Assembly (NCBI GenBank): GCA_963555705.1 | Contig: OY743180.1 | Location: 34,504,129-34,568,128 of the forward strand | Reading direction: 5' to 3' | Source: Ligustrum vulgare | Lineage: Eukaryota; Streptophyta; Magnoliopsida; Lamiales; Oleaceae | DNA length: 64,000 nt | Shown here: in pieces, positions 51,101 to 63,016 of the stretch | How the letters are laid out: every line of letters starts with the position of its first letter | Numbering within the stretch: position 1 is the stretch's first letter | Made by a program: the position numbers and the translations under genes | Notes under the pieces: model-generated | Told to the model about the DNA's origin: nothing | Database searches by the model: none | The model's input: only the letters and a program-made list of their open reading frames with translations

Positions 51101-54100
51101 ATATATAGCAATACAAAAACATGAAATTTTAACAACCGTCCTACCTATTGTTACTCGGATTCGTTAAAATTTGGTGTCTACTTCGAATATTCCTCAACCT
51201 ATGACTTACCTACTCCTAGAACTACCCGTACTCGTGTAATAGTTATTACTCACTTCACTCCTACTCCGACTCCTATTAACTCAAGTAATCTACATCAAAC
51301 GCACAATAATTATAAATTCAATATTGAAAACTAAATCGAGCTTCTAACTAAAAGATGTGCTTCCCTTGGAAGCGGCTAAGTTGTCCATATTCTCAGTGTA
51401 TAGAGTCGAAACCATTCCAACAGATCAGTATTCTACGACCACACCTTCTGTAATCAATACAAATAATCAATCATCGTCAAGAAAATCTTAAAAATTATTT
51501 TAAAAGTATACAAAAATAAATTGTACAATAATAAATCTATTGCAATACAAAAATATGAAATTTCATAAACTTCTCTTACTCCAAATAAAAAAAATTCAGT
51601 AAGTATTCCTCACAATTGTTACTCTTAATCCCATATTTGTTAAACCTTAGTTCCTATTTCCACTTACACTCGTACTGCGACATACCTATCCCAAGACCTT
51701 CCCCTATCCAAATAAAAGTTATCAACCTCTTCAACTGCTACTCTGACTCCTATTAACTCAGGAAATCTACTTCAAACGTACAGTAATAATGAATTCAAAA
51801 TTGAAAACAAAATCTAACAAGCCATAAGAATTTAAATAAATAAACTGCTTCTCTTACGAGCAGCTGGGTTGCAGCCACTCCAAGTGTCCATATTGAAAAG
51901 CATGCCGAAAAGATATGAATTCTACGTAAGCTGCTTCTGTAATCGTTAATAACAATCATTCTCAAGCAAATCTTAACAAATATTTAAAAGAAAATAATAG
52001 AACGCAATGCAATAATAAATATATAGCGATATAAGAAGCTGAATTTCCATACACCACTCTTACTTCTACTCATGAAATTTTAATAACCGCTCCTACCTAT
52101 TGTTACTCTTACCCCTATTCGTTAAAATTTAGTGTCTACTTCGACTATTACCCGTACTCTTATAATAGTTATTACTCGCTTCACTCCTTCTCAGACTCCT
52201 ATTATCTCAAGTAATCTACATCAAAGATACAATAATAATAAATTCAATATTGAAGTCTAAATCGAACTCGACATAATAAACATTTAACTAAAAGAAATAC
52301 TTCCCTTATAAAAGAGGCTAGGTTGTCGGCATATCGAGTGTGTAGTGTCAAAACCGCTCCAAAAGACCAGTATTCTACGAGCACGTCTTTTGCAATCAAT
52401 ACAAATAATCACTGGCAAGCAAGTCTTAAAAAATATTTTAAAGTGTACAAAAATAAACTGTACAATAATAAATATATAGCAATACAAAAACATGAAATTT
52501 TAACAACCGTCCTACCTATTGTTACTCGGATTCGTTAAAATTTGGTGTCTACTTCGAATATTCCTCAACCTATGACTTACCTACTCCTAGAACTACCCGT
52601 ACTCGTGTAATAGTTATTACTCACTTCACTCCTACTCCGACTCCTATTAACTCAAGTAATCTACATCAAACGCACAATAATTATAAATTCAATATTGAAA
52701 ACTAAATCGAGCTTCTAACTAAAAGATGTGCTTCCCTTGGAAGCGGCTAAGTTGTCCATATTCTCAGTGTATAGAGTCGAAACCATTCCAACAGATCAGT
52801 ATTCTACGACCACACCTTCTGTAATCAATACAAATAATCAATCATCGTCAAGAAAATCTTAAAAATTATTTTAAAAGTATACAAAAATAAATTGTACAAT
52901 AATAAATCTATTGCAATACAAAAATATGAAATTTCATAAACTTCTCTTACTCCAAATAAAAAAAATTCAGTAAGTATTCCTCACAATTGTTACTCTTAAT
53001 CCCATATTTATTAAACCTTAGTTCCTATTTCCACTTACACTCGTACTGCGACATACCTATCCCAAGACCTTCCCCTATCCAAATAAAAGTTATCAACCTC
53101 TTCAACTGCTACTCTGACTCCTATTAACTCAGGAAATCTACTTCAAACGTACAGTAATAATGAATTCAAAATTGAAAACAAAATCTAACAAGCCATAAGA
53201 ATTTAAATAAATAAACTGCTTCTCTTACGAGCAGCTGGGTTGCAGCCAGTCCAAGTGTCCATATTGAAAAGCATCCCGAAAAGATATGAATTCTACGTAA
53301 GCTGCTTCTGTAATCGTTAATAACAATCATTCTGAAGCAAATCTTAACAAATATTTAAAAGAAAATAATAGAACGCAATGCAATAATAAATATATAGCGA
53401 TATAAGAAGCTGAATTTCCATACACCACTCTTACTTCTACTCATGAAATTTTAATAACCGCTCCTACCTATTGTTACTCTTACCCCTATTCGTTAAAATT
53501 TAGTGTCTACTTCGACTATTACCCGTACTCTTATAATAGTTATTACTCGCTTCACTCCTTCTCAGACTCCTATTATCTCAAGTAATCTACATCAAAGATA
53601 CAACAATAATAACTTCAATATTGAAGTCTAAATCGAACTCGACATAATAAACATTTAACTAAAAGAAATACTTCCCTTATAAAAGAGGCTAGGTTGTCGG
53701 CATATCGAGTGTGTAGTGTCAAAACCGCTCCAAAAGACCAGTATTCTACGAGCACGTCTTTTGCAATCAATACAAATAATCACTGGCAAGCAAGTCTTAA
53801 AAAATATTTTAAAGTGTACAAAAATAAACTGTGAAATAATAAATATATAGCAATACAAAAACATGAAATTTTAAGAACCGTCCTACCTATTGTTACTCGG
53901 ATTCGTTAAAATTTGGTGTCTACTTCGAATATTCCTCAACCTATGACTTACCTACTCCTAGAACTACCCGTACTCGTGTAATAGTTATTACTCACTTCAC
54001 TCCTACTCCGACTCCTATTAACTCAAGTAATCTACATCAAACGCACAATAATTATAAATTCAATATTGAAAACTAAATCGAGCTTCTAACTAAAAGATGT

Positions 54101-54536
54101 GCTTCCCTTGGAAGCAGCTAAGTTGTCCATTTTCGCAGTGTATAGAGTCGAAACCATTCCAACAGATCAGTATTCTACGACCACACCTTCTGTAATCAAT
54201 ACAAATAATCAATCATCGTTAAGAAAATCTTAAAAATTATTTTAAAAGTATACAAAAATAAATTGTACAATAATAAATCTATTGCAATACAAAAATATGA
54301 AATTTCATAAACTTCTCTTACTCCAAATAAAAAAATTTCAGTAAGTATTCCTCACAATTGTTACTCTTAATCCCATATTTGTTAAACTTTAGTTCCTATT
54401 TCCACTTACACTCGTACTGCGACATACCTATCCCAAGACCTTCCCCTATCCAAATAAAAGTTATCAACCTCTTCAACTGCTACTCTGACTCCTATTAACT
54501 CAGGAAATCTACTTCAAACGTACAGTAATAATGAAT

Positions 54537-54794
54537 TCAAAATTGAAAACAAAATCTAACAAGCCATAAGAATTTAAATAAATAAACTGCTTCTCTTACG
54601 AGCAGCTGGGTTGCAGCTAGTCCAAGTGTCCATATTGAAAAGCATCCCGAAAAGATATGAATTCTACGTAAGCTGCTTCTGTAATCGTTAATAACAATCA
54701 TTCTCAAGCAAATCTTAACAAAAAAAGAAAATAATAGAACGCAATGCAATAATAAATATATAGCGATATAAGAAGCTGAATTTCCATACACCAC
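54537..54794. repeat. Subunit B variant with 5-bp deletion, copy 2
   Basis: Carries the same 5-bp deletion and the same GCAGCTAGTCC and ACTTGTACTC variants as 36719-36976, 17818 bp (13 monomers) away, with ordinary monomers between. The adjacent monomer also shares ATCGTTAAG-type and ATTCGCAG-type variants with copies near 34-38 kb, so a multi-monomer segment was probably copied. Confidence 0.85.
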
Positions 54795-56623
54795 TCTTAC
54801 TTGTACTCATGAAATTTTAATAACCGCTCCTACCTATTGTTACTCTTACCCCTATTCGTTAAAATTTAGTGTCTACTTCGACTATTACCCGTACTCTTAT
54901 AATAGTTATTACTCGCTTCACTCCTTCTCAGACTCCTATTATCTCAAGTAATCTACATCAAAGATACAATAATAATAAATTCAATATTGAAGTCTAAATC
55001 GAACTCGACATAATAAAAATTTAACTAAAAGAAATACTTCCCTTATAAAAGAGGCTAGGTTGTCGGCATATCGAGTGTGTAGTGTCAAAACCGCTCCAAA
55101 AGACCAGTATTCTACGAGCACGTCTTTTGCAGTCAATACAAATAATCACTGGCAAGCAAGTCCTAAAAAATATTTTAAAGTGTACAAAAATAAACTGTGC
55201 AATAATAAATATATAGCAATACAAAAACATGAAATTTTAAGAACCGTCCTACCTATTGTTACTCGGATTCGTTAAAATTTGGTGTCTACTTCGAATATTC
55301 CTCAACCTATGACTTACCTACTCCTAGAACTACCCGTACTCGTATAATAGTTATTACTCACTTCACTTCTACTCCGACTCCTATTAACTCAAGTAATCTA
55401 CATCAAACGCACAATAATTATAAATTCAATATTGAAAACTAAATCGAGCTTCTAACTAAAAGATGTGCTTCCCTTGGAAGCGGCTAAGTTGTCCATATTC
55501 TCAGTGTATAGAGTCAAAACCATTCCAAAAGATCAGTATTCTACGACCACACCTTCTGTAATCAATACAAATAATCAATCATCGTCAAGAAAATCTTAAA
55601 AATTATTTTAAAAGTACACAAAAATAAATTGTACAATAATAAATCTATTGCAATACAAAAATATGAAATTTCATAAACTTCTCTTACTCCAAATAAAAAA
55701 ATTTCAGTAAGTATTCCTCACAATTGTTACTCTTAATCCCATATTTGTTGAACTTTAGTTCCTATTTCCACTTACACTCGTACTGCGACATACCTATCCC
55801 AAGACCTTTCCCTATCCAAATAAAAGTTATCAACCTCTTCAACTGCTACTCTGACTCCTATTAACTCAGGAAATCTTCTTCAAACGTACAGTAATAATGA
55901 ATTCAAAATTGAAAACAAAATCTAACAAGCCATAAGAATTTAAATAAATAAACTGCTTCTCTTACGAGCAGCTGGGTTGCAGCCAGTCCAAGTGTCCATA
56001 TTGAAAAGCATCCCGAAAAGATATGGATTCTACGTAAGCTGCTTCTGTAATCGTTAATAACAATCATTCTCAAGCAAATCTTAACAAATATTTAAAAGAA
56101 AATAATAGAACGCAATGCAATAATAAATATATAGCGATATAAGAAGCTGAATTTCCATACACCACTCTTACTTGTACTCATGAAATTTTAATAACCGCTC
56201 CTACCTATTGTTACTCTTACCCCTATTCGTTAAAATTTAGTGTCTACTTCGACTATTACCCGTACTCTTATAATAGTTATTACTCGCTTCACTCCTTCTC
56301 AGACTCCTATTATCTCAAGTAATCTACATCAAAGATACAATAATAATAAATTCAATATTGAAGTCTAAATCGAACTCGACATAATAAACATTTAACTAAA
56401 AGAAATACTTCCCTTATAAAAGAGGCTAGGTTGTCGGCATATCGAGTGTGTAGTGTCAAAACCGCTCCAAAAGACCAGTATTCTACGAGCACGTCTTTTG
56501 CAATCAATACAAATAATCACTGGCAAGCAAGTCTTAAAAAATATTTTAAAGTGTACAAAAATAAACTGTGCAATAATAAATATATAGCAATACAAAAACA
56601 TGAAATTTTAAGAACCGTCCTAC

Positions 56624-56628
56624 CTATT
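56624..56628. repeat. Target-site duplication CTATT, left
   Basis: CTATT here and at 63673-63677 flank the second element. The empty site in other monomers reads CCTAC-CTATT-GTTACTCGG. Confidence 0.95.
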
Positions 56629-56867
56629 TGATGAGTTCCGGAGTGGCTCAACGAGCGTTGACCTGTTGCACGTGCCCGTAGGACCAATAACGAGACAAAG
56701 AGCCAAAAGAATCAAGCAGGCAATGCAAGGATTCATGCAAGCGTGGATGGACGAGTGTTCTAGTGCAAAGACTTCATTTACGTTGCATATGAATGTGGAA
56801 GAAGAGCCAAAGTTATTGCAATGCATTTGTATCAAGGAAGAACAAGAAATTGGGCAGCAGCTGAGTC

Positions 56868-57126
56868 ACGGCCGTAAAGAGTGAAATCACGGCCGTAACA
56901 TATTCACGACCGTAAAGCCAAAATTACGGCCGTAACACTACAATGGCGAAATTATGCAGAAGAGGACTTACGGCCGTAACCCACATCTTCACGGCCGTAA
57001 AGAGTTTGATAGTTTTAATTCAGAATGTTGATTACGGCCGTAAAGGGTATTGTCACGGCCGTAACAATTGTTTTCAATTTTAATCCGTAGCTTGCTTACG
57101 GCCGTAAACTCATAAGTCACGGCCGT
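56868..57126 (+). repeat. ACGGCCGT palindrome cluster, 5' LTR
   Basis: Ten copies in 259 bp at 56868, 56889, 56906 (variant ACGACCGT), 56936, 56970, 56991, 57034, 57055, 57098 and 57119. The 8-bp core is a perfect palindrome. Copies preceded by TT extend to the 12-bp palindrome TTACGGCCGTAA, and these tend to alternate with copies preceded by TC, with close pairs about 21 bp apart (56868/56889, 56970/56991, 57034/57055, 57098/57119). The cluster lies about 100-350 bp upstream of the TATA box, where U3 regulatory elements are expected. Function unknown. Confidence 0.9.
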
Positions 57127-57222
57127 AACTTAGGTTCCGAATTTTAAGATAATGTTAGGCGTTTTGGCTTTTTAGTTTATTTTGCAATTCTAGTTTATTT
57201 AGGATTCTTTATTTTGTTAGCC

Positions 57223-57231
57223 TATATATAT
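57223..57231 (+). promoter_or_regulatory. Probable TATA box of 5' LTR promoter
   Basis: TATATATAT in a GCC...GGC context, downstream of the palindrome cluster and 310 bp before the LTR end. Transcription would start some 25-35 bp downstream, near AGCATTGTAAAACACA (inference). Confidence 0.65.
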
Positions 57232-57543
57232 GGCTTAATTCAGCATTGTAAAACACAACTTTATTCTTGAGATTAATGATATTGAAGGTGAGATATTCCC
57301 TTATATTTTCTTCGTGTTCTCGTCGAACAAATTAAACTTATCAAAGGATTTGACAACCTTTGTTGCGTTCCCCCTTTGTGGTTCTTATCTCCGCATCGTA
57401 ACGGGTTTTGGGTTTAATATACCCATAGTTCTTGCGTCGTGAGGTCGGGGTTGCATTGTTACCGTCTACTATCTTGGATTTTAGAGCTTTTCCGGCGTTT
57501 AATTCCGCGTGTTCTTGGTGATCCCATAACGGATCACATCATC

Positions 57544-57556
57544 TGGTATCAGAGCC
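57544..57556 (+). promoter_or_regulatory. Primer-binding site (initiator Met tRNA type)
   Basis: TGGTATCAGAGCC two bases after the 5' LTR end. Same tRNA-type site as in the non-autonomous element, extended by one base. Confidence 0.95.
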
Positions 57557-57620
57557 TGTCTCTAAATCCGATTATTTAGTATTCCAGTTCTTTTTCTTTT
57601 ATTTCCAGTTATTAATCATT

Positions 57621-57670
<50 letters not shown>

Positions 57671-58051
57671 GTGTTGTTGATTCGAACAAGAAATCAAGAA
57701 AATAATATTTGGCAAATCTTTCCAACAATTCTTGTTCCATTAAATTCCTTATTCTTGTTTCCATAAGACTTCTTCTTGAAATAGAATTCTTTTCCATAAT
57801 TTCTTTTTTTAAATTTCCTAATTCCAATATTTTCCATCAACTTTCCTTATTTGTACTTTGGGGTTTATTCCACAAGGACCAAATCCGTGACTAGTTTGGT
57901 GGGTTCTTTGAGAACGTGGGAAAAAGGGAATCGAGAGGAAAAAGGCAGAGTAGTGAGATTAATAGAGGGAAAAAGCCAAATTGAGTGATACACGAGCGAT
58001 AAAACACGTGAGGATCTTTATTTAATTTTTCTCTTTTCTTTATTACTAACC
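57557..58051 (+). other. Untranslated leader of gag-pol element
   Basis: About 500 bp between the primer-binding site and the gag ATG. It contains an uninterrupted run of 37 A at 57622-57658 followed by GAAAGAAAAG, then A/T-rich sequence with several short upstream ATGs. No conserved gene is visible. The A run is likely to be length-variable and prone to sequencing error. Confidence 0.8.
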
Positions 58052-61000
58052 ATGTCACAGAAGGAAGTTTCGTCAACGGAAAAGGATCTTCAAGATTTTA
58101 AAATGCTTGCAATGGTGGAGGAACGTTTTGCAAAATGGGAAGCGAGGTTGGATGCCAAGTTGGAAGCAAAATTTGGTTCACAATCCGGCGTGAATGTGGA
58201 AAGGGCTAATAATCCGGGGGAGACACGAGGTGCGGGAAATGTTCAACCACGTCAGGAACAACCGCGCAATTTCCCTAATTTACGGAGACCACTAAGGTAT
58301 GACTTCAACCCACAATTTAGAGCTAGGAATGAACATGTTGAGGTTGTTGATAGTGATGAGGATAGTGGTGAATTGTCTATTACTAGTGTTGGTAGGAGAC
58401 GAGATCGGAGAGAAAGACGTGATAGGGGATATAGGCGTGATCGTAGGGATGATGTAGATGGACATATTGGTAACATTAAAATGTCCATTCCCTCGTTTCA
58501 GGGTAAGAGTAATCCGGACGTTTATTTTGAATGGGAAAAGAGGGTAGAATTAATTTTCGATTGTCATAATTATTCTGAAGCTAAGAAGGTTAAATTGGCA
58601 GTCGTAGAATTTACTGATTATGCTATAGTATGGTGGGATCAATTGGTAACTAGTAAAAGGAGAAATGGGGAGAGGCCTATTGAAACTTGGGATGAGTTGA
58701 AGGCCCTTATGAGAAAACGATTTGTGCCTGGACATTACTATAGGGATCTTTACCAAAAATTACAAACCCTTTCCCAAGGTAGTAAGAGTGTGGAGGATTA
58801 CCACAGGGAGATGGAGGTTGCCATGATTCGGGCTAATATAGAGGAAGACCCGGAGGCAACCATGGCTAGGTTTTTAAATGGTTTAAATCGAGATATTGCT
58901 AATGTTATTGAATTGCAGCATTATATCGATTTGGAGGAAATGCTTCACATGTCAATGAAAGTGGAGCGACAGTTAAAAAGGAAGGGAACTTCCAAATTCT
59001 CTATAAGTTCCAATTCTTTTGGTAAGTCTACGTGGAGTGGGATTTCCAAAAATGAAGGGGTTGTGCAGAAAAATAAATTTGAGGCACCGAAGGGAAAAGT
59101 AGAGCCACCCAACAAAGGTAAAATTACTTCTGACTCTCAAACTTCTAGGACTAGAGATATCCGTTGCTTTAAATGTTCCGGTTTAGGACATATTTCTTCA
59201 CAATGTCCAAATAAACGAATATTGGTTATGCATGATGGGGTATTAAGTTCGGAGGATGAGAAAGGGGGAGAAGTGGAGGATGAATATAAGGATATGCCAG
59301 CTCTAGAGGATGTTAGTGAAAATGATGATGCGGACTATGCAGTAGCTAAATCACTTGTCATTAGGAGAGCCCTTAGTACTCAAGTTAAGGTGGAAGAGTC
59401 GGGTGAGCAGCGAGAAAATATATTTCATACTAGGTGTTTTGTGAATAACAAAGTGTGTAGTTTGATAATAGATGGGGGTAGTTGTGCGAACGTTGCTAGC
59501 ACTACTTTAGTAGAGAAATTGTGCCTACCTATGCTAAAACACCCTAGGCCATATAAGCTACAGTGGTTAAATGAATCGGGTGAGATTAAGGTAAATAAAC
59601 AAGTGGTAGTTGATTTGGCGATTGGGAAGTATGAAGATAGCGTGGTTTGTGATGTGGTACCCATGCATGCGGGGCACATCTTATTGGGCAGGCCATGGCA
59701 ATTCGATAGGAAGGTTATTCATGATGGCTTCAAAAATAGGTATACCTTCACTAAGGATGGGAAAAATGTCAAACTAATGCCATTGTCACCTCGAGAGGTC
59801 TATGAAGACCAATTGAAATTAAAAAGTGAGGAAGAAAGAAAGAGGGTCGGGACCACGATCCCGGAAAAAGGAGAGTTAAGTGAACAGAAGAGGGTCGGGA
59901 CCACGATCCCGGAAAAAGGAGAGTTGTGTGAAAAATCGAGAGTTGGGACCACGATCCCAGAAAAAGGAGAGGGTGTGAAGAGTGCCAGTAAAAGAGAGAA
60001 AACAAAGGTAAGCTTCTACGCAAAACAGAGTGACATCACCAAAGCTATTTCTACAAATAAACCTGTGATTTTACTAATGTACAAAGAATCTCTCCTTGTG
60101 CTCGATGAAGCTAACCACTCCCTCCCCAGTTTAGCTATGTCTCTTTTGCAGGAATTTGCAGATTTATTTCCCGAGCATATTCCTAGTGGGCTACCGCCAA
60201 TTCGAGGGATTGAACACCAGATTGACTTCGTGCCAGGAGCGGTCATTCCAAACAGGCCAGCTTATAGGAGCAATCCAGAAGAGACCAAGGAGCTACAAAA
60301 ACAGGTTGAAGAGCTGCTGAAAAAGGGCTATGTTCGGGAAAGCATGAGCCCATGTGCAGTACCAGTTCTGTTGGTACCCAAAAAGGATGGGACTTGGAGG
60401 ATGTGCGTGGACTGTAGGGCAGTCAACAATATTACGGTAAAGTATCGCCATCCCATACCTAGACTTGATGACATGCTTGATGAACTTTATGGTGCTAGTA
60501 TTTTTAGTAAAATAGACCTTAAGAGTGGTTATCACCAAATTCGTATGAAAGAAGGTGATGAATGGAAAACCGCCTTCAAAACCAAATATGGATTATATGA
60601 ATGGATGGTTATGCCGTTCGGCCTCTCAAATGCACCTAGCACTTTTATGAGGTTAATGAATCATGTCTTGCGTGCTTACATTGGTAAATTTGTTGTGGTA
60701 TACTTTGATGACATTTTGGTATATAGTAAAAACTTAGGTGATCACATTGAACATTTAAGATCTGTTTTAGAAGTTTTGAAAACTGAAAAACTATATGCTA
60801 ATTTTAAAAAGTGTACTTTTTGCATGGAAAAGGTAATTTTTCTTGGTTTTGTCGTTAGTGCTAATGGTGTTGAGGTGGATGAGGAGAAAATCCGTGCTAT
60901 TAAAGAATGGCCAACTCCCAAAAGTATTACCGAGGTTAGGAGCTTCCATGGGTTGGTTGGAATTTATAGGAGATTTGTTAAAGACTTTAGCACACTTGCA

Positions 61001-61747
61001 GCACCACTCATAGAGATAGTCAAGAAAAGTGTAGGATTCCATTGGGGGATAGCACAAGAAAATGCTTTTAAAATGCTTAAGGATAAGTTATGTTCTGCAC
61101 CGGTTTTAGCTTTACCTAACTTTAACCAAACCTTTGAGATTGAGTGTGATGCATCAGGAATAGGTATTGGAGCTGTTCTTATGCAGGAAAAAAGACCGAT
61201 TACATTTTTCAGTGAAAAGCTGAGTGGGGCAGTCTTGAATTATCCTACCTACGACAAGGAGCTTTATGCTCTTGTTCGTGCCTTGGAAACATGGCAACAC
61301 TATCTGTGGCCAAAGGAATTCGTCATACACACTGACCACGAGTCACTGAAACACCTCAAGGGACAAGGTAAACTAAACAAACGACACGCCCGTTGGATAG
61401 AATTCATTGAGACCTTTCCATATGTCATTCGCTATAAGCAAGGTAAGGAGAATGTGGTAGCAGATGCCCTTTCTCGCAGGTATGTTCTCTTAACTTCTTT
61501 AAATGCGAAGTTGCTTGGGTTCGAGTATATAAAAGGTATGTATGTTAATGACCCTGATTTTTCTACCATTTATGCTTCATGTGAAAAGGGTGCAATTGAT
61601 AAATTTTGTAGGCATGAAGGCTATTTGTTTAGGGAAAGTAAACTTTGTGTGCCTAATTGTTCTATGCGTGAATTGCTAGTGCGTGAGGCTCATGGTGGGG
61701 GGTTAATGGGACACTTTGGTGTTCTTAAGACGTTGGAAACTTTATAA
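58052..61747 (+). CDS. Gag-Pol polyprotein, N-terminal 1231 residues (to internal stop)
   Basis: Retrotransposon polyprotein building the particle and supplying protease, reverse transcriptase and RNase H. In order: Arg/Asp-rich N-terminus; GAG domain about 141-320 with [11 protein letters not shown] and WWDQL; CCHC zinc knuckle at 372-385 (C372, C375, H380, C385); aspartic protease with D474 in IIDGGS; a linker with three 16-residue repeats at 598-640; RT about 740-930 with [10 protein letters not shown] at 784 on and YFDD at 884-887; RNase H about 1025-1145 with D1033 in CDASG and a VADALSRR end; start of integrase with H1214 and H1221 of the zinc-binding domain. Gag and pol share one frame with no shift between them. 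The start ATG opens the long frame after the leader. The frame ends at TAA 61745-61747 and resumes in the same frame beyond. Confidence 0.95.
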   Translation: MSQKEVSSTEKDLQDFKMLAMVEERFAKWEARLDAKLEAKFGSQSGVNVERANNPGETRGAGNVQPRQEQPRNFPNLRRPLRYDFNPQFRARNEHVEVVDSDEDSGELSITSVGRRRDRRERRDRGYRRDRRDDVDGHIGNIKMSIPSFQGKSNPDVYFEWEKRVELIFDCHNYSEAKKVKLAVVEFTDYAIVWWDQLVTSKRRNGERPIETWDELKALMRKRFVPGHYYRDLYQKLQTLSQGSKSVEDYHREMEVAMIRANIEEDPEATMARFLNGLNRDIANVIELQHYIDLEEMLHMSMKVERQLKRKGTSKFSISSNSFGKSTWSGISKNEGVVQKNKFEAPKGKVEPPNKGKITSDSQTSRTRDIRCFKCSGLGHISSQCPNKRILVMHDGVLSSEDEKGGEVEDEYKDMPALEDVSENDDADYAVAKSLVIRRALSTQVKVEESGEQRENIFHTRCFVNNKVCSLIIDGGSCANVASTTLVEKLCLPMLKHPRPYKLQWLNESGEIKVNKQVVVDLAIGKYEDSVVCDVVPMHAGHILLGRPWQFDRKVIHDGFKNRYTFTKDGKNVKLMPLSPREVYEDQLKLKSEEERKRVGTTIPEKGELSEQKRVGTTIPEKGELCEKSRVGTTIPEKGEGVKSASKREKTKVSFYAKQSDITKAISTNKPVILLMYKESLLVLDEANHSLPSLAMSLLQEFADLFPEHIPSGLPPIRGIEHQIDFVPGAVIPNRPAYRSNPEETKELQKQVEELLKKGYVRESMSPCAVPVLLVPKKDGTWRMCVDCRAVNNITVKYRHPIPRLDDMLDELYGASIFSKIDLKSGYHQIRMKEGDEWKTAFKTKYGLYEWMVMPFGLSNAPSTFMRLMNHVLRAYIGKFVVVYFDDILVYSKNLGDHIEHLRSVLEVLKTEKLYANFKKCTFCMEKVIFLGFVVSANGVEVDEEKIRAIKEWPTPKSITEVRSFHGLVGIYRRFVKDFSTLAAPLIEIVKKSVGFHWGIAQENAFKMLKDKLCSAPVLALPNFNQTFEIECDASGIGIGAVLMQEKRPITFFSEKLSGAVLNYPTYDKELYALVRALETWQHYLWPKEFVIHTDHESLKHLKGQGKLNKRHARWIEFIETFPYVIRYKQGKENVVADALSRRYVLLTSLNAKLLGFEYIKGMYVNDPDFSTIYASCEKGAIDKFCRHEGYLFRESKLCVPNCSMRELLVREAHGGGLMGHFGVLKTLETL
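59843..59971 (+). repeat. Triple 48-bp tandem repeat in the protease-RT linker
   Basis: Three in-frame units starting at 59843, 59891 and 59939 encode [11 protein letters not shown] plus a variable spacer of five residues. Units one and two are near identical in DNA; unit three has several changes (AGAGTTGGG, ATCCCAGAA). Each contains GGGACCACGATCCC, itself an inverted repeat (GGGA/TCCC). Such linkers separate mature enzymes, and the repeat may be neutral expansion. Confidence 0.9.
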
Positions 61748-63016
61748 GAGCATTTTTACTGGCCTAAAATGAAAAGGGATGTTCACCATGTTTGTGGAAG
61801 ATGCATAACTTGTAAACTATCTAAGTCTAGAGTCTTACCACAAGGTTTGTATACTCCTTTGCGCGTACCTAATGAACCTTGGGTAGATATATCTATGGAT
61901 TTTGTGTTAGGTCTGCCTAGGACAAAAAAAGGTAAAGACTCGAGATTTGTGGTGGTAGACAGGTTTAGCAAAATGGCGCATTTTATTCCTTGTAATAAAA
62001 CTGATGACGCAACAAACATAGCTGACCTATTCTTTAGGGAAGTTGTAAGACTCCATGGGGTACCTAGGAGTATTGTGTCTGATAGGGATGTTAAGTTCCT
62101 AAGCTACTTTTGGAAAGTCTTGTGGGGGAAAATGGGTACTAAATTGTTATTTTCTACTACATGTCACCCGCAAACTGATGGTCAAACGGAGGTAGTTAAT
62201 AGGACATTAATCCAACTTTTGCGCACTATAATAAATAAAAATTTAAAAAGTTGGGAGGAATGTTTGCCATTTGTGGAATTTGCTTATAATCGATCTATGC
62301 ATTCTACTACTTCATATTCACCTTTTGAAGTTGTTTATGGTTTCAACCCGCTAACTCCTCTTGATTTAATTCCTTTACCTGTAGATGCACGGAGCAGTCT
62401 GAACGGGACGAAAAAGGCTAAGCTTGTGAAAGAACTTCATGAGAAGGTGAAAGGGCAAATTGAAAAGAAAAATGAGCGTTATGCGACTCATGCCAACAAA
62501 GGTAGGAGGCAAGTGACGTTCGAGCCGGGTGATTGGGTGTGGGTGCACTTGCGAAAGGAGCGATTTCCAACCCAAAGAAAGTCTAAGTTGCAGCCAAGAG
62601 GAGATGGACCTTTTCAAGTCATTGAAAAGATAAATGATAATGCATATAAGCTCGATCTTCCAGGTGAGTATAATGTGTCTGCTTCTTTTAATGTTTCTGA
62701 TCTTTCTCTGTTTGATGCAGGTGATGATTCGAGGACGAATCCTTTTCAACAGGGAGGGGATGATGAGTTCCGGAGTGGCTCAACGAGCGTTGACTCGTTG
62801 CACGTGCCCGTAGGACCAATAACGAGACAAAGAGCCAAAAGAATCAAGCAGGCAATGCAAGGATTCATGCAAGCGTGGATGGACGAGTGTTCTAGTGCAA
62901 AGACTTCATTTACGTTGCATAAGAATGTGGAAGAAGAGCCAAAGTTATTGCAATGCATTTGGATCAAGGAAGAACAAGAAATTGGGCAGCATCTGAGTCA
63001 CGGCCGTAAAGAGTGA
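61748..63016 (+). pseudogene. Integrase portion of Gag-Pol, downstream of the in-frame stop
   Basis: Continues in the same frame after the TAA; the first internal ATG is at 61769 (residue numbers here count from it). Contents: the cysteines of the integrase zinc-binding domain (C9, C12, C15); a DDE catalytic core with D44 (MDF), D105 (SDRD) and E141 (TDGQTE), where D105 and E141 have the canonical 35-residue spacing; a GPF motif at 280-282 of the C-terminal domain; and a basic tail with [14 protein letters not shown]. The last 85 codons lie inside the 3' LTR and the stop TGA is at 63014-63016 beside the first palindrome, whose bases encode HGRK. A tail overlapping the LTR is described for CRM elements that carry a CR/chromodomain-like motif; the match here is by position only. 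Without readthrough this part would not be made. Confidence 0.9.
62747..62760 (+). promoter_or_regulatory. Polypurine tract of gag-pol element
   Basis: CAACAGGGAGGGGA directly abuts the 3' LTR start at 62761. It lies within the integrase frame, which runs through it into the LTR. Confidence 0.88.

Larger units (their letters stand above)
27170..56628. repeat. Satellite array, middle block (1371-bp monomers)
   Basis: Subunit-A phase points are at 28053, 29423, then every 1371 bp from 30794 to 36278, at 37644 after a 5-bp deletion, every 1371 bp from 39015 to 54096, and at 55462 after another 5-bp deletion. The distance from 16516 to 28053, less the element and one target duplication, is exactly 1371. 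Monomers are highly similar, and most differences are single-base variants shared by alternate or nearby copies. The block is cut at 56628 by the gag-pol element. No gene is visible. Confidence 0.97.
56629..57541 (+). repeat. 5' LTR of gag-pol element
   Basis: 913 bp. The first part repeats the 3' end of the gag-pol coding region (the [14 protein letters not shown] stretch) without being read as gene here. It is followed by the ACGGCCGT palindrome cluster, a TATA box and a probable R/U5 region, and ends GATCACATCA. The extra base relative to the 3' LTR is a T in the GCTTTTCC run near 57491. Confidence 0.95.

Noticed and set aside
56666..56884. 72-codon frame in the 5' LTR
   Set aside because: It is the LTR copy of the gag-pol 3' end, not an independent gene.
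58252..62967. Many minus-strand frames of 60-124 codons opposite gag-pol
   Set aside because: Shadows of the long coding frame; no start context or domain supports them.
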